From NCBI RefSeq assembly GCF_001189295.1, contig NZ_CP012159.1, positions 682,001 through 746,000 of the forward strand: a stretch of 64,000 nt of DNA, given 5' to 3'. Positions 48,421 through 58,616 of the stretch are shown here, piece by piece (position 1 is the stretch's first letter; every line of letters starts with the position of its first letter). The DNA comes from Chondromyces crocatus (GTDB taxonomy: Bacteria; Myxococcota_A; Polyangia; Polyangiales; Polyangiaceae). The notes beneath the pieces are model-generated. The model ran no database searches. It was not told the origin of the DNA and saw only the letters and a list, made by a program, of their open reading frames with translations. Made by a program: the position numbers and the translations under genes.

Positions 48421-51030
48421 ATGCGAATCGACCGGATGACGACCAAAGCCCAGGAAGCCGTGCGCGCGGCGGTAGATCTCGCCAGTCGGCGAGGGAATCC
48501 CGAACTCTACCCGGAGCACCTGCTTCGGGTCCTGATCGAGCAAGAAGGGGGAGTCGTCGGACCCCTGCTACAGAAAGCAGGAGCTGAGCCCTCTGCCGTG
48601 GTGCGTCAGCTCGACAGCAGGATAGACAGCTACCCTCAGGTGAGCGGCGGAGCCGAGCCGAACCTCGCTCGACGTGCGCTCGCGGTGCTCCAGAGGGCGG
48701 AGGACGAAGCCAAAACCCTCAAGGATGACTTCATCTCGACCGAGCACCTCTTGCTCGCAGCGGTGAAGGTCGACCGCGAAGCGCAGCAGCTATTCGAGCG
48801 ATCGGGGCTGAGCCACGACAAGATCCTGGCGGCGCTGGCTTCCATTCGCGGAAGCCAGCGGGTGACTGATCGGGATCCTGAAGGGAAGTTCCAGGCGCTC
48901 GAGAAGTACACCAAGGACCTGACGAAGCTAGCGCGGCAAGGGAAGATCGATCCGGTCATCGGGCGAGACGAAGAGATCCGTCGAGTGATGCAGGTGCTGT
49001 CGCGCCGTACCAAGAACAACCCCGTGCTCATCGGTGAGCCGGGTGTGGGCAAGACGGCGATCGTCGAGGGGCTCGCGCAACGGATCGTGGCTGGCGATGT
49101 TCCCGAGAGCCTCAAGGACAAGCAACTGGCCGCATTGGATCTGGCAGCAATGGTCGCCGGGTCCAAGTTCCGAGGGGAGTTCGAGGACAGGCTCAAGGCG
49201 GTCTTGAAAGAGATCGAGGCGGCGCAGGGCAAGATCATCCTGTTCATCGATGAACTCCACACCCTTGTCGGCGCGGGTGCCGCGGAGGGAGCGATGGACG
49301 CCGCAAATATGCTGAAGCCAGCCCTCGCGCGCGGCGAGCTGCGCTGTATCGGAGCAACTACTCTCGACGAGTATCGTAAACGTATCGAGAAAGATGCTGC
49401 GCTGGAGCGGCGTTTCCAGCAGGTCTTCGTTTCGCAACCTACCGTGGAAGACACGATAGCCATCCTCCGAGGGCTGAAAGAGCGCTACGAAGTTCACCAC
49501 GGCATCCGCATCCAGGACGCGGCCTTGGTCGCTGCAGCCGTGCTGTCGAATCGCTACATCACCGAGCGCTTCTTGCCGGACAAGGCGATCGATCTCGTCG
49601 ATGAGGCAGCATCGCGAATTCGAATGGAGATCGACAGTCTGCCGACCCCTATCGATCAGGTAGAGCGCAATTTGCTCAAGTTGCAGATGGAGGAGCAGGC
49701 GCTCACGAAAGAGACCGACAAGAACAGTCGGACGCGACTCGAGGAACTCAAGCGGGAGGTTGCCGATCTACAGGCGCAACGCGATGCGATGCGCGCACAG
49801 TGGATGCGAGAGAAAGAGGTCATCGGCGAAATCCGAAGCCTGCAACCACAGATCGAAGAACTGAGGATCGAAGAGGAGCGGTACAAGCGCACTGGCGATC
49901 TTGGTAAGGCGGCCGAAATTCATTACGGCCGCATCCCGGAGACAGAGAGAAAACTCGAAACACTTCGCGAAACCCTCGCCCAGGTCCAAGGGAAGGGGAG
50001 CTACCTGAAGGAGGAGGTGAACGACGAGGACATCGCGGCTGTCGTCTCGAAATGGACGGGTATCCCTGTCTCGAAAATGCTCGAAAGCGAGATGCAGAAG
50101 CTCCTTCGGCTGGAGGATGAGCTGCGGAAGCGTGTCGTAGGCCAGGAGGATGCGCTTCGAGCTGTCGCAAACGCCATCCGACGCAGCCGCGCAGGCCTCG
50201 GTGATGAACGACGACCGATCGGCTCGTTTGTCTTCCTCGGTCCCACGGGTGTTGGAAAGACCGAGCTGGCGAAGGCGCTGGCCGAGTTCTTGTTCGACGA
50301 CGAGCGGGCGATGGTGAGGCTCGATATGAGTGAGTACGGTGAACGACATGCCGTGGCTCGACTCATCGGCGCTCCTCCGGGTTACGTCGGCTACGAAGAA
50401 GGTGGTCAGCTCACGGAGCCAGTGCGTCGCCGCCCGTACACGGTGGTGCTCTTCGACGAGATCGAGAAAGCCCACGCGGATGTGTGGAACGTGCTGCTTC
50501 AGGTGTTGGATGACGGCCGCCTGACGGATGGTCAGGGCAACACGGTGGATTTCAAGAACACGATTCTGATTCTGACCTCCAATTTGGGGACCATGGTGGC
50601 AGCGAACATCGAGGATCAACTAGACCTTGATGCGGACGAGAAGAGTGAGCTGGTAAGACGTGCTGTCCTAGATGAGGTGCGCAAGCACTTTCGGCCAGAG
50701 TTCCTGAACCGACTCGACGATCTCATCGTTTTCCGTCGACTGGGGCAGGATCAGATGGAGCGGATCGTGGAGATCCAGCTGGATTTGCTGAGCAAACGAT
50801 TGGAACGTCGTGCGCTCAAGTTGAGTGTGTCCGATGCTGCAAAGCGATTCCTCGTCGAGCAGGGATGGGACCCGCAGTATGGAGCTCGCCCCCTAAAGCG
50901 GGCGATCCAGCGTCATATCGAGGATGAACTAGCGAAGCGCGTACTCAGTTCGGAGTTGCGTCAGGGTGACACGGTGGCCATTGACTGCCGTGAAGACCGA
51001 CTGATCTTCACGAAGATGGCATCCACCTGA
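48421..51030 (+). CDS. clpB: ATP-dependent disaggregase ClpB
   Basis: 869 residues, the normal ClpB length. N domain ([20 protein letters not shown]). First AAA+ module: Walker [19 protein letters not shown], Walker [11 protein letters not shown], pore loop [13 protein letters not shown]. Middle coiled-coil domain ~410-530, which separates ClpB from ClpA/ClpC. Second AAA+ module: [39 protein letters not shown], pore loop [13 protein letters not shown]. End: [19 protein letters not shown]. With DnaK it rescues aggregated proteins. Transcribed after gyrB but probably from its own promoter. Confidence 0.98.
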   Translation: MRIDRMTTKAQEAVRAAVDLASRRGNPELYPEHLLRVLIEQEGGVVGPLLQKAGAEPSAVVRQLDSRIDSYPQVSGGAEPNLARRALAVLQRAEDEAKTLKDDFISTEHLLLAAVKVDREAQQLFERSGLSHDKILAALASIRGSQRVTDRDPEGKFQALEKYTKDLTKLARQGKIDPVIGRDEEIRRVMQVLSRRTKNNPVLIGEPGVGKTAIVEGLAQRIVAGDVPESLKDKQLAALDLAAMVAGSKFRGEFEDRLKAVLKEIEAAQGKIILFIDELHTLVGAGAAEGAMDAANMLKPALARGELRCIGATTLDEYRKRIEKDAALERRFQQVFVSQPTVEDTIAILRGLKERYEVHHGIRIQDAALVAAAVLSNRYITERFLPDKAIDLVDEAASRIRMEIDSLPTPIDQVERNLLKLQMEEQALTKETDKNSRTRLEELKREVADLQAQRDAMRAQWMREKEVIGEIRSLQPQIEELRIEEERYKRTGDLGKAAEIHYGRIPETERKLETLRETLAQVQGKGSYLKEEVNDEDIAAVVSKWTGIPVSKMLESEMQKLLRLEDELRKRVVGQEDALRAVANAIRRSRAGLGDERRPIGSFVFLGPTGVGKTELAKALAEFLFDDERAMVRLDMSEYGERHAVARLIGAPPGYVGYEEGGQLTEPVRRRPYTVVLFDEIEKAHADVWNVLLQVLDDGRLTDGQGNTVDFKNTILILTSNLGTMVAANIEDQLDLDADEKSELVRRAVLDEVRKHFRPEFLNRLDDLIVFRRLGQDQMERIVEIQLDLLSKRLERRALKLSVSDAAKRFLVEQGWDPQYGARPLKRAIQRHIEDELAKRVLSSELRQGDTVAIDCREDRLIFTKMAST

Positions 51031-51066
51031 GCCTGCGCCTGGAGGCGGCCAACTTCCGGCGAGCTT

Positions 51067-52308
51067 CTAACGGACTGAGAGGTTGACCGCTGTGCGGCGA
51101 AGGAGATCGAGGGCTGCGTATGCAGCCCCATACCGTACATCGTCTCGACCTCCCGGGAATATCCGGTGCTGAGCCGAGGTGCCACCGGGGTGAGCGATGG
51201 CCCAGTGGACCAAACCAACGGGCTTGGTGGCGGTACCGCCGCTGGGCCCAGCAATTCCTGTCACTGCGAGTGCAACGTCGACCTGATGAAGCCTTCTAGC
51301 CCCTTCTGCCATGGCGATAGCTACTTCGGCAGAGACGGCGCCATGGGAGCGCAGCATCTGATCAGGTACGCCAAGAAGGCGAGTTTTGGCATCGTTCGCA
51401 TAAGTCACCGCGCCCCCCACGAAGTAGGAGCTGGCAGGAAACGAGGTGAGGAGATGGGAGAGCAAGCCGCCAGTGCAGGATTCGGCGACAGCGAGCTGCC
51501 ATCCTCGCGCGCTGATGGCGCGACCGACGATCTCTGGAAACTCTTCCTCTCCTTCTCCGAAGACGACATCTCCAAGGCGTCGACGCACTTCCACCGCTGC
51601 CTCGCAAGCGACATCACGAGCGACGGACTGAGTCGTCGCCCGAACGTGAACCTTCACGTCGACCTCTGGGAAGTGGACGCGATACCCCACGGTGAGGCCA
51701 GGATAGAGGGTTTCGAGTCCCGCGAGGTGCTGCCCCACGATCGATTCCCCATAGCCATATGTTCGAAGTCGTATTTGATGCGTATTCGAAGGTGACTGGC
51801 TGCGGATTCGTGGGAGGACCTGTTCGGTGAACATGGTCTTCATTTCGCGTGGAACACCGGGAAGAAAGGCGATCGAGGCGCCTGTCGCCGTGAGCAAAAA
51901 TCCGGGAGCCGTTCCAGCCGTGTTGGGAAGAACCTCGGCGTTGGCCGGGAGATCTGCCTGCTTCTCATGGCCAGGGTTCAGAATGGCTCCTCTGGATTCG
52001 ACTCGCTGTCGAATCGCGAGGAGTGCGCTCTCGTTGCGAACGAGGTCGACGCCGAGGGCCCGCGCGGCAGCGACAGCGGTGAGGTCGTCCGTCGTCGGGC
52101 CAAGTCCGCCCGTGGCGATCACCAAGAGATGGGTTCGGAGGAGGCGCTGAATGCACGTGACAATGCGGTCGAGGTCGTCATCCACCGTGTCAGCGGCGGT
52201 GACTGTGAACCCGGCGGCGGTGAGCTCACCGGCCAACCAATGGGCATTCGTATCGAGGATCTCGCCTCGTGTGAGTTCGGTCCCAATGGACAAGATCGCG
52301 ACAGTCAT
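51067..52308 (-). CDS. cinA: CinA family protein (competence/damage-inducible)
   Basis: 413 residues. The N-terminal MoaB/COG1058 domain is seen in [40 protein letters not shown] and [13 protein letters not shown]. The C-terminal NMN-deamidase domain has [39 protein letters not shown] and [20 protein letters not shown]. It recycles NMN to NaMN and may hydrolyse ADP-ribose. The ATG at 52308 fits the family; the longer frame does not. Convergent with clpB (36-bp gap). It follows the SUMF1-like gene by 43 bp and is probably the last gene of the ccm operon. Confidence 0.95.
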   Translation of the reverse strand: MTVAILSIGTELTRGEILDTNAHWLAGELTAAGFTVTAADTVDDDLDRIVTCIQRLLRTHLLVIATGGLGPTTDDLTAVAAARALGVDLVRNESALLAIRQRVESRGAILNPGHEKQADLPANAEVLPNTAGTAPGFLLTATGASIAFLPGVPREMKTMFTEQVLPRIRSQSPSNTHQIRLRTYGYGESIVGQHLAGLETLYPGLTVGYRVHFPEVDVKVHVRATTQSVARDVACEAAVEVRRRLGDVVFGEGEEEFPEIVGRAISARGWQLAVAESCTGGLLSHLLTSFPASSYFVGGAVTYANDAKTRLLGVPDQMLRSHGAVSAEVAIAMAEGARRLHQVDVALAVTGIAGPSGGTATKPVGLVHWAIAHPGGTSAQHRIFPGGRDDVRYGAAYAALDLLRRTAVNLSVR

Positions 52309-52351
52309 GTAGCGAACGAATGTAACGCAGCCAAAGCGACGAAGGACAGGT

Positions 52352-53248
52352 TCATCGGGCCGCGTAAGCGCATCGGAACCCGATGTCATCCGACCGCGTT
52401 GTCGCCTCGACACTCCGTACGTGCCACGTACGGAGGGCTGTTGCACTCTCGTCCATCCAGGATCCACCCACGACGTGACCTGCAGACGTGCTGGCTCCCG
52501 TTACGATGGTCCATTCAGCCACGTTCCCGGCTAGATCGAGTACCCCTTCTGGCGATGCTCCATCTGGGCGCGCTCCGGTCAGTTCGGGTCCTGAAGTGCC
52601 CCGAGCGCACGGGCCATCACGGAGGCCGTACGAAGCACGACGACAGACTGCACCTGTGTCACCCCACGGGTAACGGCGTCCTGAGAGTCCCGACGCCGCC
52701 AGAACGAATTGTTCGCGCGACGGGAGTGCGCCTCCCGCGAAGTGACAAAATTTCTGGGCCTCATCCAGCGTGATACTGGTCACAGGAATACCAGGCTCGC
52801 CTCGTAGAGGAAGCTGAGGGCAGGAACCCGCAAGGACACACTGGGTGTATCGGGCCTCATTGACCTCCAGACGATCGAGGTGGAATCCTGGAACCCACGC
52901 TTCATAGGAGCGGACAGTGCCTTGTGCCTCCCAATCGCTTGGCGCAAGACGGAGCAACCCCCCGGCGAGGCTCACTTGGTCGTTCTCTCCTATGCAACCT
53001 GCTGGAGTGAGGCGAAGGCCGTGTGAGCAACGGTGAGGCTCGCCTGTACAACGCCCTTCGCTGTCGACGCGCTGACCCTCCCCGCAGCATCTGGAGCCGA
53101 GCGAGGTGAGGCCGACTGGGCAACGTGCCGTGGGCCCCGCAATGGTCAAAGCACACCAGGTAACGATGCCAAGCAGAGAGGGTGCCCCAGCGATACCCGC
53201 GATCCTCATCCACCCTGGACTCGCCGCGTCTCCGGCAAGCAAAGCCAT
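52352..53248 (-). CDS. SUMF1/FGE-like domain protein, membrane-anchored
   Basis: 298 residues. An N-terminal hydrophobic segment ([19 protein letters not shown]) precedes a Cys-rich stretch ([20 protein letters not shown]). A sulfatase-modifying-factor fold follows (~90-298): [65 protein letters not shown] and [10 protein letters not shown]. The two catalytic Cys of true formylglycine-generating enzyme, normally just after GGS, are absent here, so a binding or structural role is more likely. Only 1 bp separates its ATG from the upstream stop, so it is coupled to the extended ccm operon. Confidence 0.88.
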   Translation of the reverse strand: MALLAGDAASPGWMRIAGIAGAPSLLGIVTWCALTIAGPTARCPVGLTSLGSRCCGEGQRVDSEGRCTGEPHRCSHGLRLTPAGCIGENDQVSLAGGLLRLAPSDWEAQGTVRSYEAWVPGFHLDRLEVNEARYTQCVLAGSCPQLPLRGEPGIPVTSITLDEAQKFCHFAGGALPSREQFVLAASGLSGRRYPWGDTGAVCRRASYGLRDGPCARGTSGPELTGARPDGASPEGVLDLAGNVAEWTIVTGASTSAGHVVGGSWMDESATALRTWHVRSVEATTRSDDIGFRCAYAAR

Positions 53249-53249
53249 T

Positions 53250-54794
53250 TCAGGCCGAGTCGCTGGTGCTTGACCGCCCTCGAAGGTTTTCTCGACGGCT
53301 GCTTCTGTTCCGCCTCGTATCTGTCTCTAGCTTGCTTGCGGGTTCACCAGTTGCAGGGAGAGTCGGATCGATACCTTCGGCCATCGATACGATTCGAGTG
53401 AGCGCTTCGAGCAGAGCACTTCGTACCCTTGAATAGGCTTTCGGTCCGATATCCTCGCGGTTGCGGGCCCGCTCCAGCTCCACGAATTCATTCAGAAGTG
53501 CGTCACGTGCATCCAGTAGATCCTGCCGAGTTCGTGGATCGAGGGCTGCGGGTCCGTCCTCTTTCCTCAAGAACACACCCAACGCTCCAAGTACGGCCAC
53601 TGCAGCGAGACCTATCGCGATCCACCGACCGAACGGCGGCGTGGGGAGGCCAGTCAGGGCGATGGTCAGAGCCTTCAGCCCGCCACTCTGACGCTGAGCG
53701 CGCTGCTCCGTGAACAGCACCTTCATCCCGTTCTGAAGTTGCGTGCGCTGGGCCGCAGGAAACCCGGTGACCTCCAACCCCATGTTCTTCGACGCTTCAG
53801 CGATGACACGCGCCTGCGCGAGCCGGGGCGGCGTTTCGATGACGAGCGCCTGCCGCTCATTCTTGTCGAGCGGCACATTGTACCGAAAGCTGAGATCGTG
53901 CCGCCCCGGAGCGACGGTTCCCCGTAGAGCAATCCCGACCTGATGAATCTCATCGAGCCGAAGATCTGACGTGGGCTCCTCCTTGTTGAGGGCCTTGAAC
54001 CCAGGCGGTAGTTTGATGGTGAAATCGGCGAGCCAGGCCGTCGAGTCGAGGTTTCCCAGCGTGATGGATTGCTCCACGACAATGGCATCCTCTCGGAGCG
54101 CAATGAAGATGGTCCCTTGTGACAGAACGAACACACGATCGAGTTCTGTGGTCGACTCGTAAGCGTGCACGATGGCGCGCTTGCCGACCTGATCGCCCAG
54201 CGCGAACGGAGAGGCGGAGAACGTGGCTGGTCCTCGCGTCGTGGAGACGCGATACGATACGCCAGAACCGATACTGAGCCCTTCGAACCGAGCGGAGCCG
54301 GTCGCGTCCCCTATTGCTGTCCGACGCTCCCGAGAATCACCGCGAGCGACAGAGCTGTGCAAGATATCGAGTCGGATAGGGGCATCCGGGATCGGACGGT
54401 CTTCTGCATCGCGAATGGAGACGACCAGACTCCCCTTTGGCAGTGCAGCATCTTCTTCAGCTCCATTGGGGAGAGGGACAAAGAAATCCTGCTCGCCCGT
54501 AGCTCCATGCACTCGACCCGTCGCTGGGACCGGCGGGTGTCCTGATGGCATCGCTGGTTCGGCCGGTGCTCCAGACACTGGCGGGTGTCCTGGCGGCAGT
54601 GAACTGGCGGCCGGTGTCGTTGCGCTACCCCCTGCATCCGCCCCCGCATCTGTGGTCGCGCGACCGCCGACAGCTGCCCCCGCATCGGCGGTCGCGGTGT
54701 GACCACTGCCTGTCGTCGAGCCCTGTGCGTACACGGCGAGGGGAGTGAGGCACCCCAGCACCAGGAGCGCCGCGACCTGCTCATAGCGTCGCAT
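53250..54794 (-). CDS. Exported, C-terminally anchored Ig-like protein
   Basis: 514 residues from the ATG at 54794, which gives a clean signal peptide (VAALLVLGCLTPLAVYAQG); a TTG three codons upstream overlapping the previous stop is possible. A Gly/Pro-rich stretch with GHPPV repeats (~60-95) is followed by a carboxypeptidase-regulatory/CnaB-like domain (GSLVVSIRDAEDRPIPDAPI, ~125-210), a second beta domain (~215-370; ALREDAIVVEQSITLGNLDS), one membrane helix (WIAIGLAAVAVLGALGVFLR) and a basic cytoplasmic tail. Fourth gene of the ccm operon. A function in cytochrome c maturation is inferred only from position. Confidence 0.75.
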   Translation of the reverse strand: MRRYEQVAALLVLGCLTPLAVYAQGSTTGSGHTATADAGAAVGGRATTDAGADAGGSATTPAASSLPPGHPPVSGAPAEPAMPSGHPPVPATGRVHGATGEQDFFVPLPNGAEEDAALPKGSLVVSIRDAEDRPIPDAPIRLDILHSSVARGDSRERRTAIGDATGSARFEGLSIGSGVSYRVSTTRGPATFSASPFALGDQVGKRAIVHAYESTTELDRVFVLSQGTIFIALREDAIVVEQSITLGNLDSTAWLADFTIKLPPGFKALNKEEPTSDLRLDEIHQVGIALRGTVAPGRHDLSFRYNVPLDKNERQALVIETPPRLAQARVIAEASKNMGLEVTGFPAAQRTQLQNGMKVLFTEQRAQRQSGGLKALTIALTGLPTPPFGRWIAIGLAAVAVLGALGVFLRKEDGPAALDPRTRQDLLDARDALLNEFVELERARNREDIGPKAYSRVRSALLEALTRIVSMAEGIDPTLPATGEPASKLETDTRRNRSSRRENLRGRSSTSDSA

Positions 54795-54799
54795 CTTGG

Positions 54800-55570
54800 T
54801 CAAGACGCCTCCTCAGGTGCTCGTTTCGTCTCATCTTGCTCGTCGACAGTCCTTGATTGAACTTCATCGTCCGTCTGCCGAGCACCACACTTCTTGCAAA
54901 AGATCGCGTCAGTGTCATTCAGCGCGGAGCATTGGAGGCAGGCCAGACCTTGTGGTGAGCCCGACAGGTCCTTCTCCTCAGGTTCGACCCCCGAAGTTTG
55001 CGGCTTTGCGTCGCCATCAAGTCCGGAACGGCGCAGATGCTGTGCAACCAGCGCTTCAACCTGCTCTCGCCTCGGTCTCGAGTCTTCATCGAGGATGCGC
55101 AACAGCCGCTTGGCGTCAGCACGGAACCTCGAGACGAGTTCGCGATAATCCTCTTCGCTGATCTTGCCGACGCTGCGTTCGAACTCGAGATCTTTGAGGG
55201 CCCGCAACACCGCCTGCTTTTGCTCTTCTTCAGCCCGCGGAGCGCCGATGGCGTAGGCATCGGCACCGCTGAGTGAGGTCTCACCGAGCAAGGTACGAAG
55301 GCTCGCCCAGAACAGCAGGATGACCCCGATCAACGCACCACTCGCGAGGACCAGCACGGCCAGCGGTGTTCCGACGAAGTAGCCGGTGAGGAGACAACCG
55401 CCAAATACGAAGATCGGATAAGCGATCTTCGCAACCTTCGTCACGTGGTCGTCCAGGGATGTTCTGCGCGGACGCGCGGATGTGGACGAGGCCGTGGGAG
55501 CGCGCTCGCTTTCCTCGACCGACTCGGTGTTGCGCGAAGCAGGGGCTGAAGCTTTTCTATTACGGCTCAT
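54800..55570 (-). CDS. CcmI-like membrane protein with zinc ribbon
   Basis: 256 residues. A basic N-terminus, two hydrophobic segments (AYPIFVFGGCLLTGYFVGTP; LAVLVLASGALIGVILLFWA), then VLRALKDLEFERSVGKISEE-DYRELVSRFR, which resembles the CcmI/CycH segment after its first helix. The C-terminus carries a zinc ribbon CLQC-12x-CKKC. Both ends overlap neighbours by 4 bp (ccmH stop/ATG, and the stop reaching into the next gene's TTG). No TPR domain of classical CcmI is present, so the assignment is partial. Confidence 0.75.
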   Translation of the reverse strand: MSRNRKASAPASRNTESVEESERAPTASSTSARPRRTSLDDHVTKVAKIAYPIFVFGGCLLTGYFVGTPLAVLVLASGALIGVILLFWASLRTLLGETSLSGADAYAIGAPRAEEEQKQAVLRALKDLEFERSVGKISEEDYRELVSRFRADAKRLLRILDEDSRPRREQVEALVAQHLRRSGLDGDAKPQTSGVEPEEKDLSGSPQGLACLQCSALNDTDAIFCKKCGARQTDDEVQSRTVDEQDETKRAPEEAS

Positions 55571-56118
55571 TCTCTGTCGAGCTTTTCCAGCTCCTGGTCG
55601 AGCCGGTCGTCATATTCATCGCGCTTGCTTGCAGTAGACGTCCTCTCTCGTAGATTGCGTGCAGAGAGGTCTTCGTCGGCTCGGCGCCGCCAGCGTCTCA
55701 AGGTCACCACGAGAAGGGCCGCGCCAAGAGCCATGGCAAAGAGCGGGACCAGATACAGCATGCGGGAAGCGCCTTGGTTCCGTGGAACCGCGAGCGCTTG
55801 GGGACCGAACCGATCGACGTAGGCGTTCTGGATGTCTGAAATCGTCTTTCCGTCAGCCAGTTGAGCGCGGAGCTCGTCACGGATGGCATGTGCTGTACCG
55901 CAAGTACACGTGCCGAGTGTCTCGCGCGGGCAACCGCACATACAGAGAAGACTCCAGAACAGCTGTCGCTCATTCTCGTTCTCGATGCCGACCGTACCCC
56001 AGCGTGCCATCACCCCTTGACCATGTGCTGGCTCGGGAGACTGCAGCATCACCAGAAGCCCGAGCACCCCTGCGAGGATGAGGGCTACGGCCTGAAGAAT
56101 TCTTCGTCGAGTGCTCAT
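55567..56118 (-). CDS. ccmH: Cytochrome c biogenesis protein CcmH
   Basis: 183 residues. A signal/anchor helix (ILQAVALILAGVLGLLVML), then the redox motif LLCMCGCPRETLGTCTCG, then DELRAQLADGKTISDIQNAY and YVDRFGPQALAVP as in the three-helix CcmH fold, then a C-terminal membrane helix (LYLVPLFAMALGAALLVVTL). CcmH presents reduced apocytochrome c thiols to CcmF. The Cys-rich MCGC variant replaces the enterobacterial LRCPQC; similar variants occur in delta-proteobacteria. The ATG overlaps the ccmF stop by 4 bp. Confidence 0.9.
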   Translation of the reverse strand: MSTRRRILQAVALILAGVLGLLVMLQSPEPAHGQGVMARWGTVGIENENERQLFWSLLCMCGCPRETLGTCTCGTAHAIRDELRAQLADGKTISDIQNAYVDRFGPQALAVPRNQGASRMLYLVPLFAMALGAALLVVTLRRWRRRADEDLSARNLRERTSTASKRDEYDDRLDQELEKLDRE

Positions 56119-58388
56119 GGCGTTGCCGGTGCTTCCTCACCTACCGCTGCGTCGTTCTTCCGATCCAACACGGTCGGCCTCTCGAGCACCCTGTCAGGCT
56201 CGGGGAGGGGAACAGCCATCAGGCCTCGTCTCGTCGATTGCCATCGCTCGGCGCCCGGCGACCCGTCGTAGGCGAGGGCTGGACCCCCCGCGAGTAGCAG
56301 GCCGAATATCGCAGCCGCTCCCACCGAGGCCGCCGCTCGCACATAAGCAAATGCTCCAGCCTCCTCGAAGGTGACCTCGGGCCACATGGACACCAGCGCC
56401 CCGAGCACCAGGATGATCCCACCGACCCACATGAACGAGATCAGATTGTTCACATGGAGCTGAAACGAGGCGCGCTTGTCTTGAGGATTGGCCATGCCCA
56501 AGACGACATAGAGATCATTCCGGAGCGTGACATGAAGCGCAACTTCGCTCGATGGCATGTCGCCCGCCTTGTAGATGAACTTTGCAGGACTGATGCGGCC
56601 CACGGCTTTTCCATGACGCTCTACATCCAGATCAGCGAAGAGCATCCGCTTCTCTGTATCGACGTCCATCCTGGTCCCCTGGTACGTGAGCCTGTACTCC
56701 TCGATGGTCACCTGTTCACCGGGCCGAAGCGTGATCTCTTTGTCGACGCCCCAAGCACGACCCGCAAAGCCGACGAACATGACCGCAATGCCGACGTGGA
56801 CGATGTAACCGCCGTAGCGTCGCCGTGATTTCGATACGAGGTTGTAAAGTGAGCCGAAGATCGTCTCACCACCGCGTCTCTGGCGTGCGGCGATACCGCG
56901 GGCGAATTCCTGTACGACGACGGTGACATTGAAGGCCGCGAAGGTGATCGTCAAAAATGGATACGTCGACGCCATGCTCGACAGAACCCGCCCCAGCGTA
57001 CCGTCATAGATCGGATCGACAGGAACGAAGGCAGGAAAGCCGATACGGCCACCCAGCGCGACGTGAGCACCGGACACCAGCGCCATGACCAGGACCGGCC
57101 ATCGGAAGCTCTTCCGGAACAGTTCTGGCGAGGTCTTCCGCCACCCGAGGAGGGGAGCGATCCCCATGAGAAGAAACACGGTGAGGGCGAGAGGAGGGAT
57201 CCACGCATTGTAGAAGGTCGGGCCCAATGCCGACTTCTGATCGAGCAGCCACTCACTGATGCGTGGCCATACCGTCGCTGCAGCAATGAAGACCATGAGG
57301 CTGAAGAGGCCCCAGTTGTTGAGGAGGAAGGCGGTCTCGCGCGATAGAACCGACTCGAAGCGACCCTGACTCCGCAGCTCGGGAAGCCGATAGATGATCA
57401 AGGCTGCGCATGTCGCCAGGATGAGCGCCATGAAGTAAACGAAGAAGATCCCGATGCCGGACTGGGCAAAAGAGTGCACGCTGGCGATGAGGCCGGAGCG
57501 GGTGAGCCAGGTGCCGAAGATCGTGAGGAAGAACGTCATGCAGATCAACGAGACGTTCCACACCTTGAGCATCCCGCGGCGCTCCTGGATCATCGTGGAG
57601 TGCACGTACGCGCTCGCCGTCAACCACGGCAGGAACGCAGCATTCTCCACGGGATCCCATGCCCAGGGTCCTCCCCAGCCGAGCTCCTCATAGGCCCAGA
57701 GCATCCCGAGCACGTTGCCGATCGACAGGAAGAGCCACGAAAACAGCATCCATTTCCTGGTTGCGACAATCCACTCACTGTCGAGGCGTCCAGTCGCGAG
57801 CGCAGCGATGGCGAAGGCGAAGGGAATCGCCGCGCTGGTAAACCCGATGTAGAGGCTCGGGGGATGGATGATCATGTAAAAGTTGCGCAGCTGGAAGTTC
57901 AGCCCGTTTCCATCGACGGGTGCGCCAGCCACATTCGTGGAAAACGGATTGGCTGCGAAGATCATGAGAATCGCAAAGAACATGAGGATGCTCATGAGCG
58001 TTGCGATCACGTAGGGCTGTAGCTCCAGATAGCGGTGTCGGAGCCATGTGACGCAGCCCGCTGAAAACAGACCGGTCAGGAACAACCACCAGAGCAGTGA
58101 GCCGTCCTGGCCACCCCACAAGGCTGCAATCAGGTACGGCGTGCTCATCGAGCGATCGCTATACCGAGAGACATAAGAGAGCCGGAAATCATGGCTCACG
58201 AACGCGTAGGCGAGTACCAGGACGCCAAGGCCGATCAGCGTGACGGTCCCATACGCACCCAGGCGCGCGGCCTGCAGGAAACGAGGGCGTCCTCGGGCCG
58301 CTGCCAGCGCTACCGCGAAGGTGTACGCCGCCGCCACGAGGATGGCGTAGAGGACCCCAGTGCCGAACTCAGGTAGGGACTGCCACAT
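56115..58388 (-). CDS. ccmF: Heme lyase CcmF
   Basis: 757 residues, highly hydrophobic with about 14-15 membrane helices. The tryptophan-rich WWD motif WGGPWAWDPVENAAFLPWLT and the periplasmic His segments FYMIIHPPSLYIGFTSAAIP and ASAYVHSTMIQERRGMLKVW identify CcmF/NrfE. A periplasmic domain near 560-650 (GEQVTIEEYRLTYQGTRMDV) is standard for the family. It attaches heme to apocytochrome c. First visible gene of the minus-strand operon; CcmA-CcmE are not adjacent. ATG at 58388. Confidence 0.96.
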   Translation of the reverse strand: MWQSLPEFGTGVLYAILVAAAYTFAVALAAARGRPRFLQAARLGAYGTVTLIGLGVLVLAYAFVSHDFRLSYVSRYSDRSMSTPYLIAALWGGQDGSLLWWLFLTGLFSAGCVTWLRHRYLELQPYVIATLMSILMFFAILMIFAANPFSTNVAGAPVDGNGLNFQLRNFYMIIHPPSLYIGFTSAAIPFAFAIAALATGRLDSEWIVATRKWMLFSWLFLSIGNVLGMLWAYEELGWGGPWAWDPVENAAFLPWLTASAYVHSTMIQERRGMLKVWNVSLICMTFFLTIFGTWLTRSGLIASVHSFAQSGIGIFFVYFMALILATCAALIIYRLPELRSQGRFESVLSRETAFLLNNWGLFSLMVFIAAATVWPRISEWLLDQKSALGPTFYNAWIPPLALTVFLLMGIAPLLGWRKTSPELFRKSFRWPVLVMALVSGAHVALGGRIGFPAFVPVDPIYDGTLGRVLSSMASTYPFLTITFAAFNVTVVVQEFARGIAARQRRGGETIFGSLYNLVSKSRRRYGGYIVHVGIAVMFVGFAGRAWGVDKEITLRPGEQVTIEEYRLTYQGTRMDVDTEKRMLFADLDVERHGKAVGRISPAKFIYKAGDMPSSEVALHVTLRNDLYVVLGMANPQDKRASFQLHVNNLISFMWVGGIILVLGALVSMWPEVTFEEAGAFAYVRAAASVGAAAIFGLLLAGGPALAYDGSPGAERWQSTRRGLMAVPLPEPDRVLERPTVLDRKNDAAVGEEAPATP

Positions 58389-58581
58389 GGAAGTGGGGGC
58401 AGCTTAGGCGCGGTTGGTGTTGGGGGCTAGCGGCAGCGCGTGTTGACGGTGCACGTCCGCCTGTGGCGATCCGAGAGGCCGCTCGGATGAGTGAAAGGCG
58501 GTCGCGGGAACAACCCTGCGGCGCGTCAATCAGCGCGCTGGCAGACAGCCATGATCGCGACCCATATCGGCACCAACTCCA

Positions 58582-58610
58582 GGCTCTCGAGAGCCCCGCT
58601 GTACTATACT
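58582..58610 (+). promoter_or_regulatory. 14-bp palindrome and -10-like box before the LeuA-like gene
   Basis: GGCTCTCGAGAGCC (58582-58595) is a perfect palindrome. TATACT (58605-58610) follows and would leave a leader of only a few bases before the ATG at 58617. No good -35 is seen. The palindrome overlaps the expected polymerase site, fitting a repressor operator. The rest of 58389-58581 shows nothing recognisable. Confidence 0.45.
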
Positions 58611-58616
58611 GATCCT

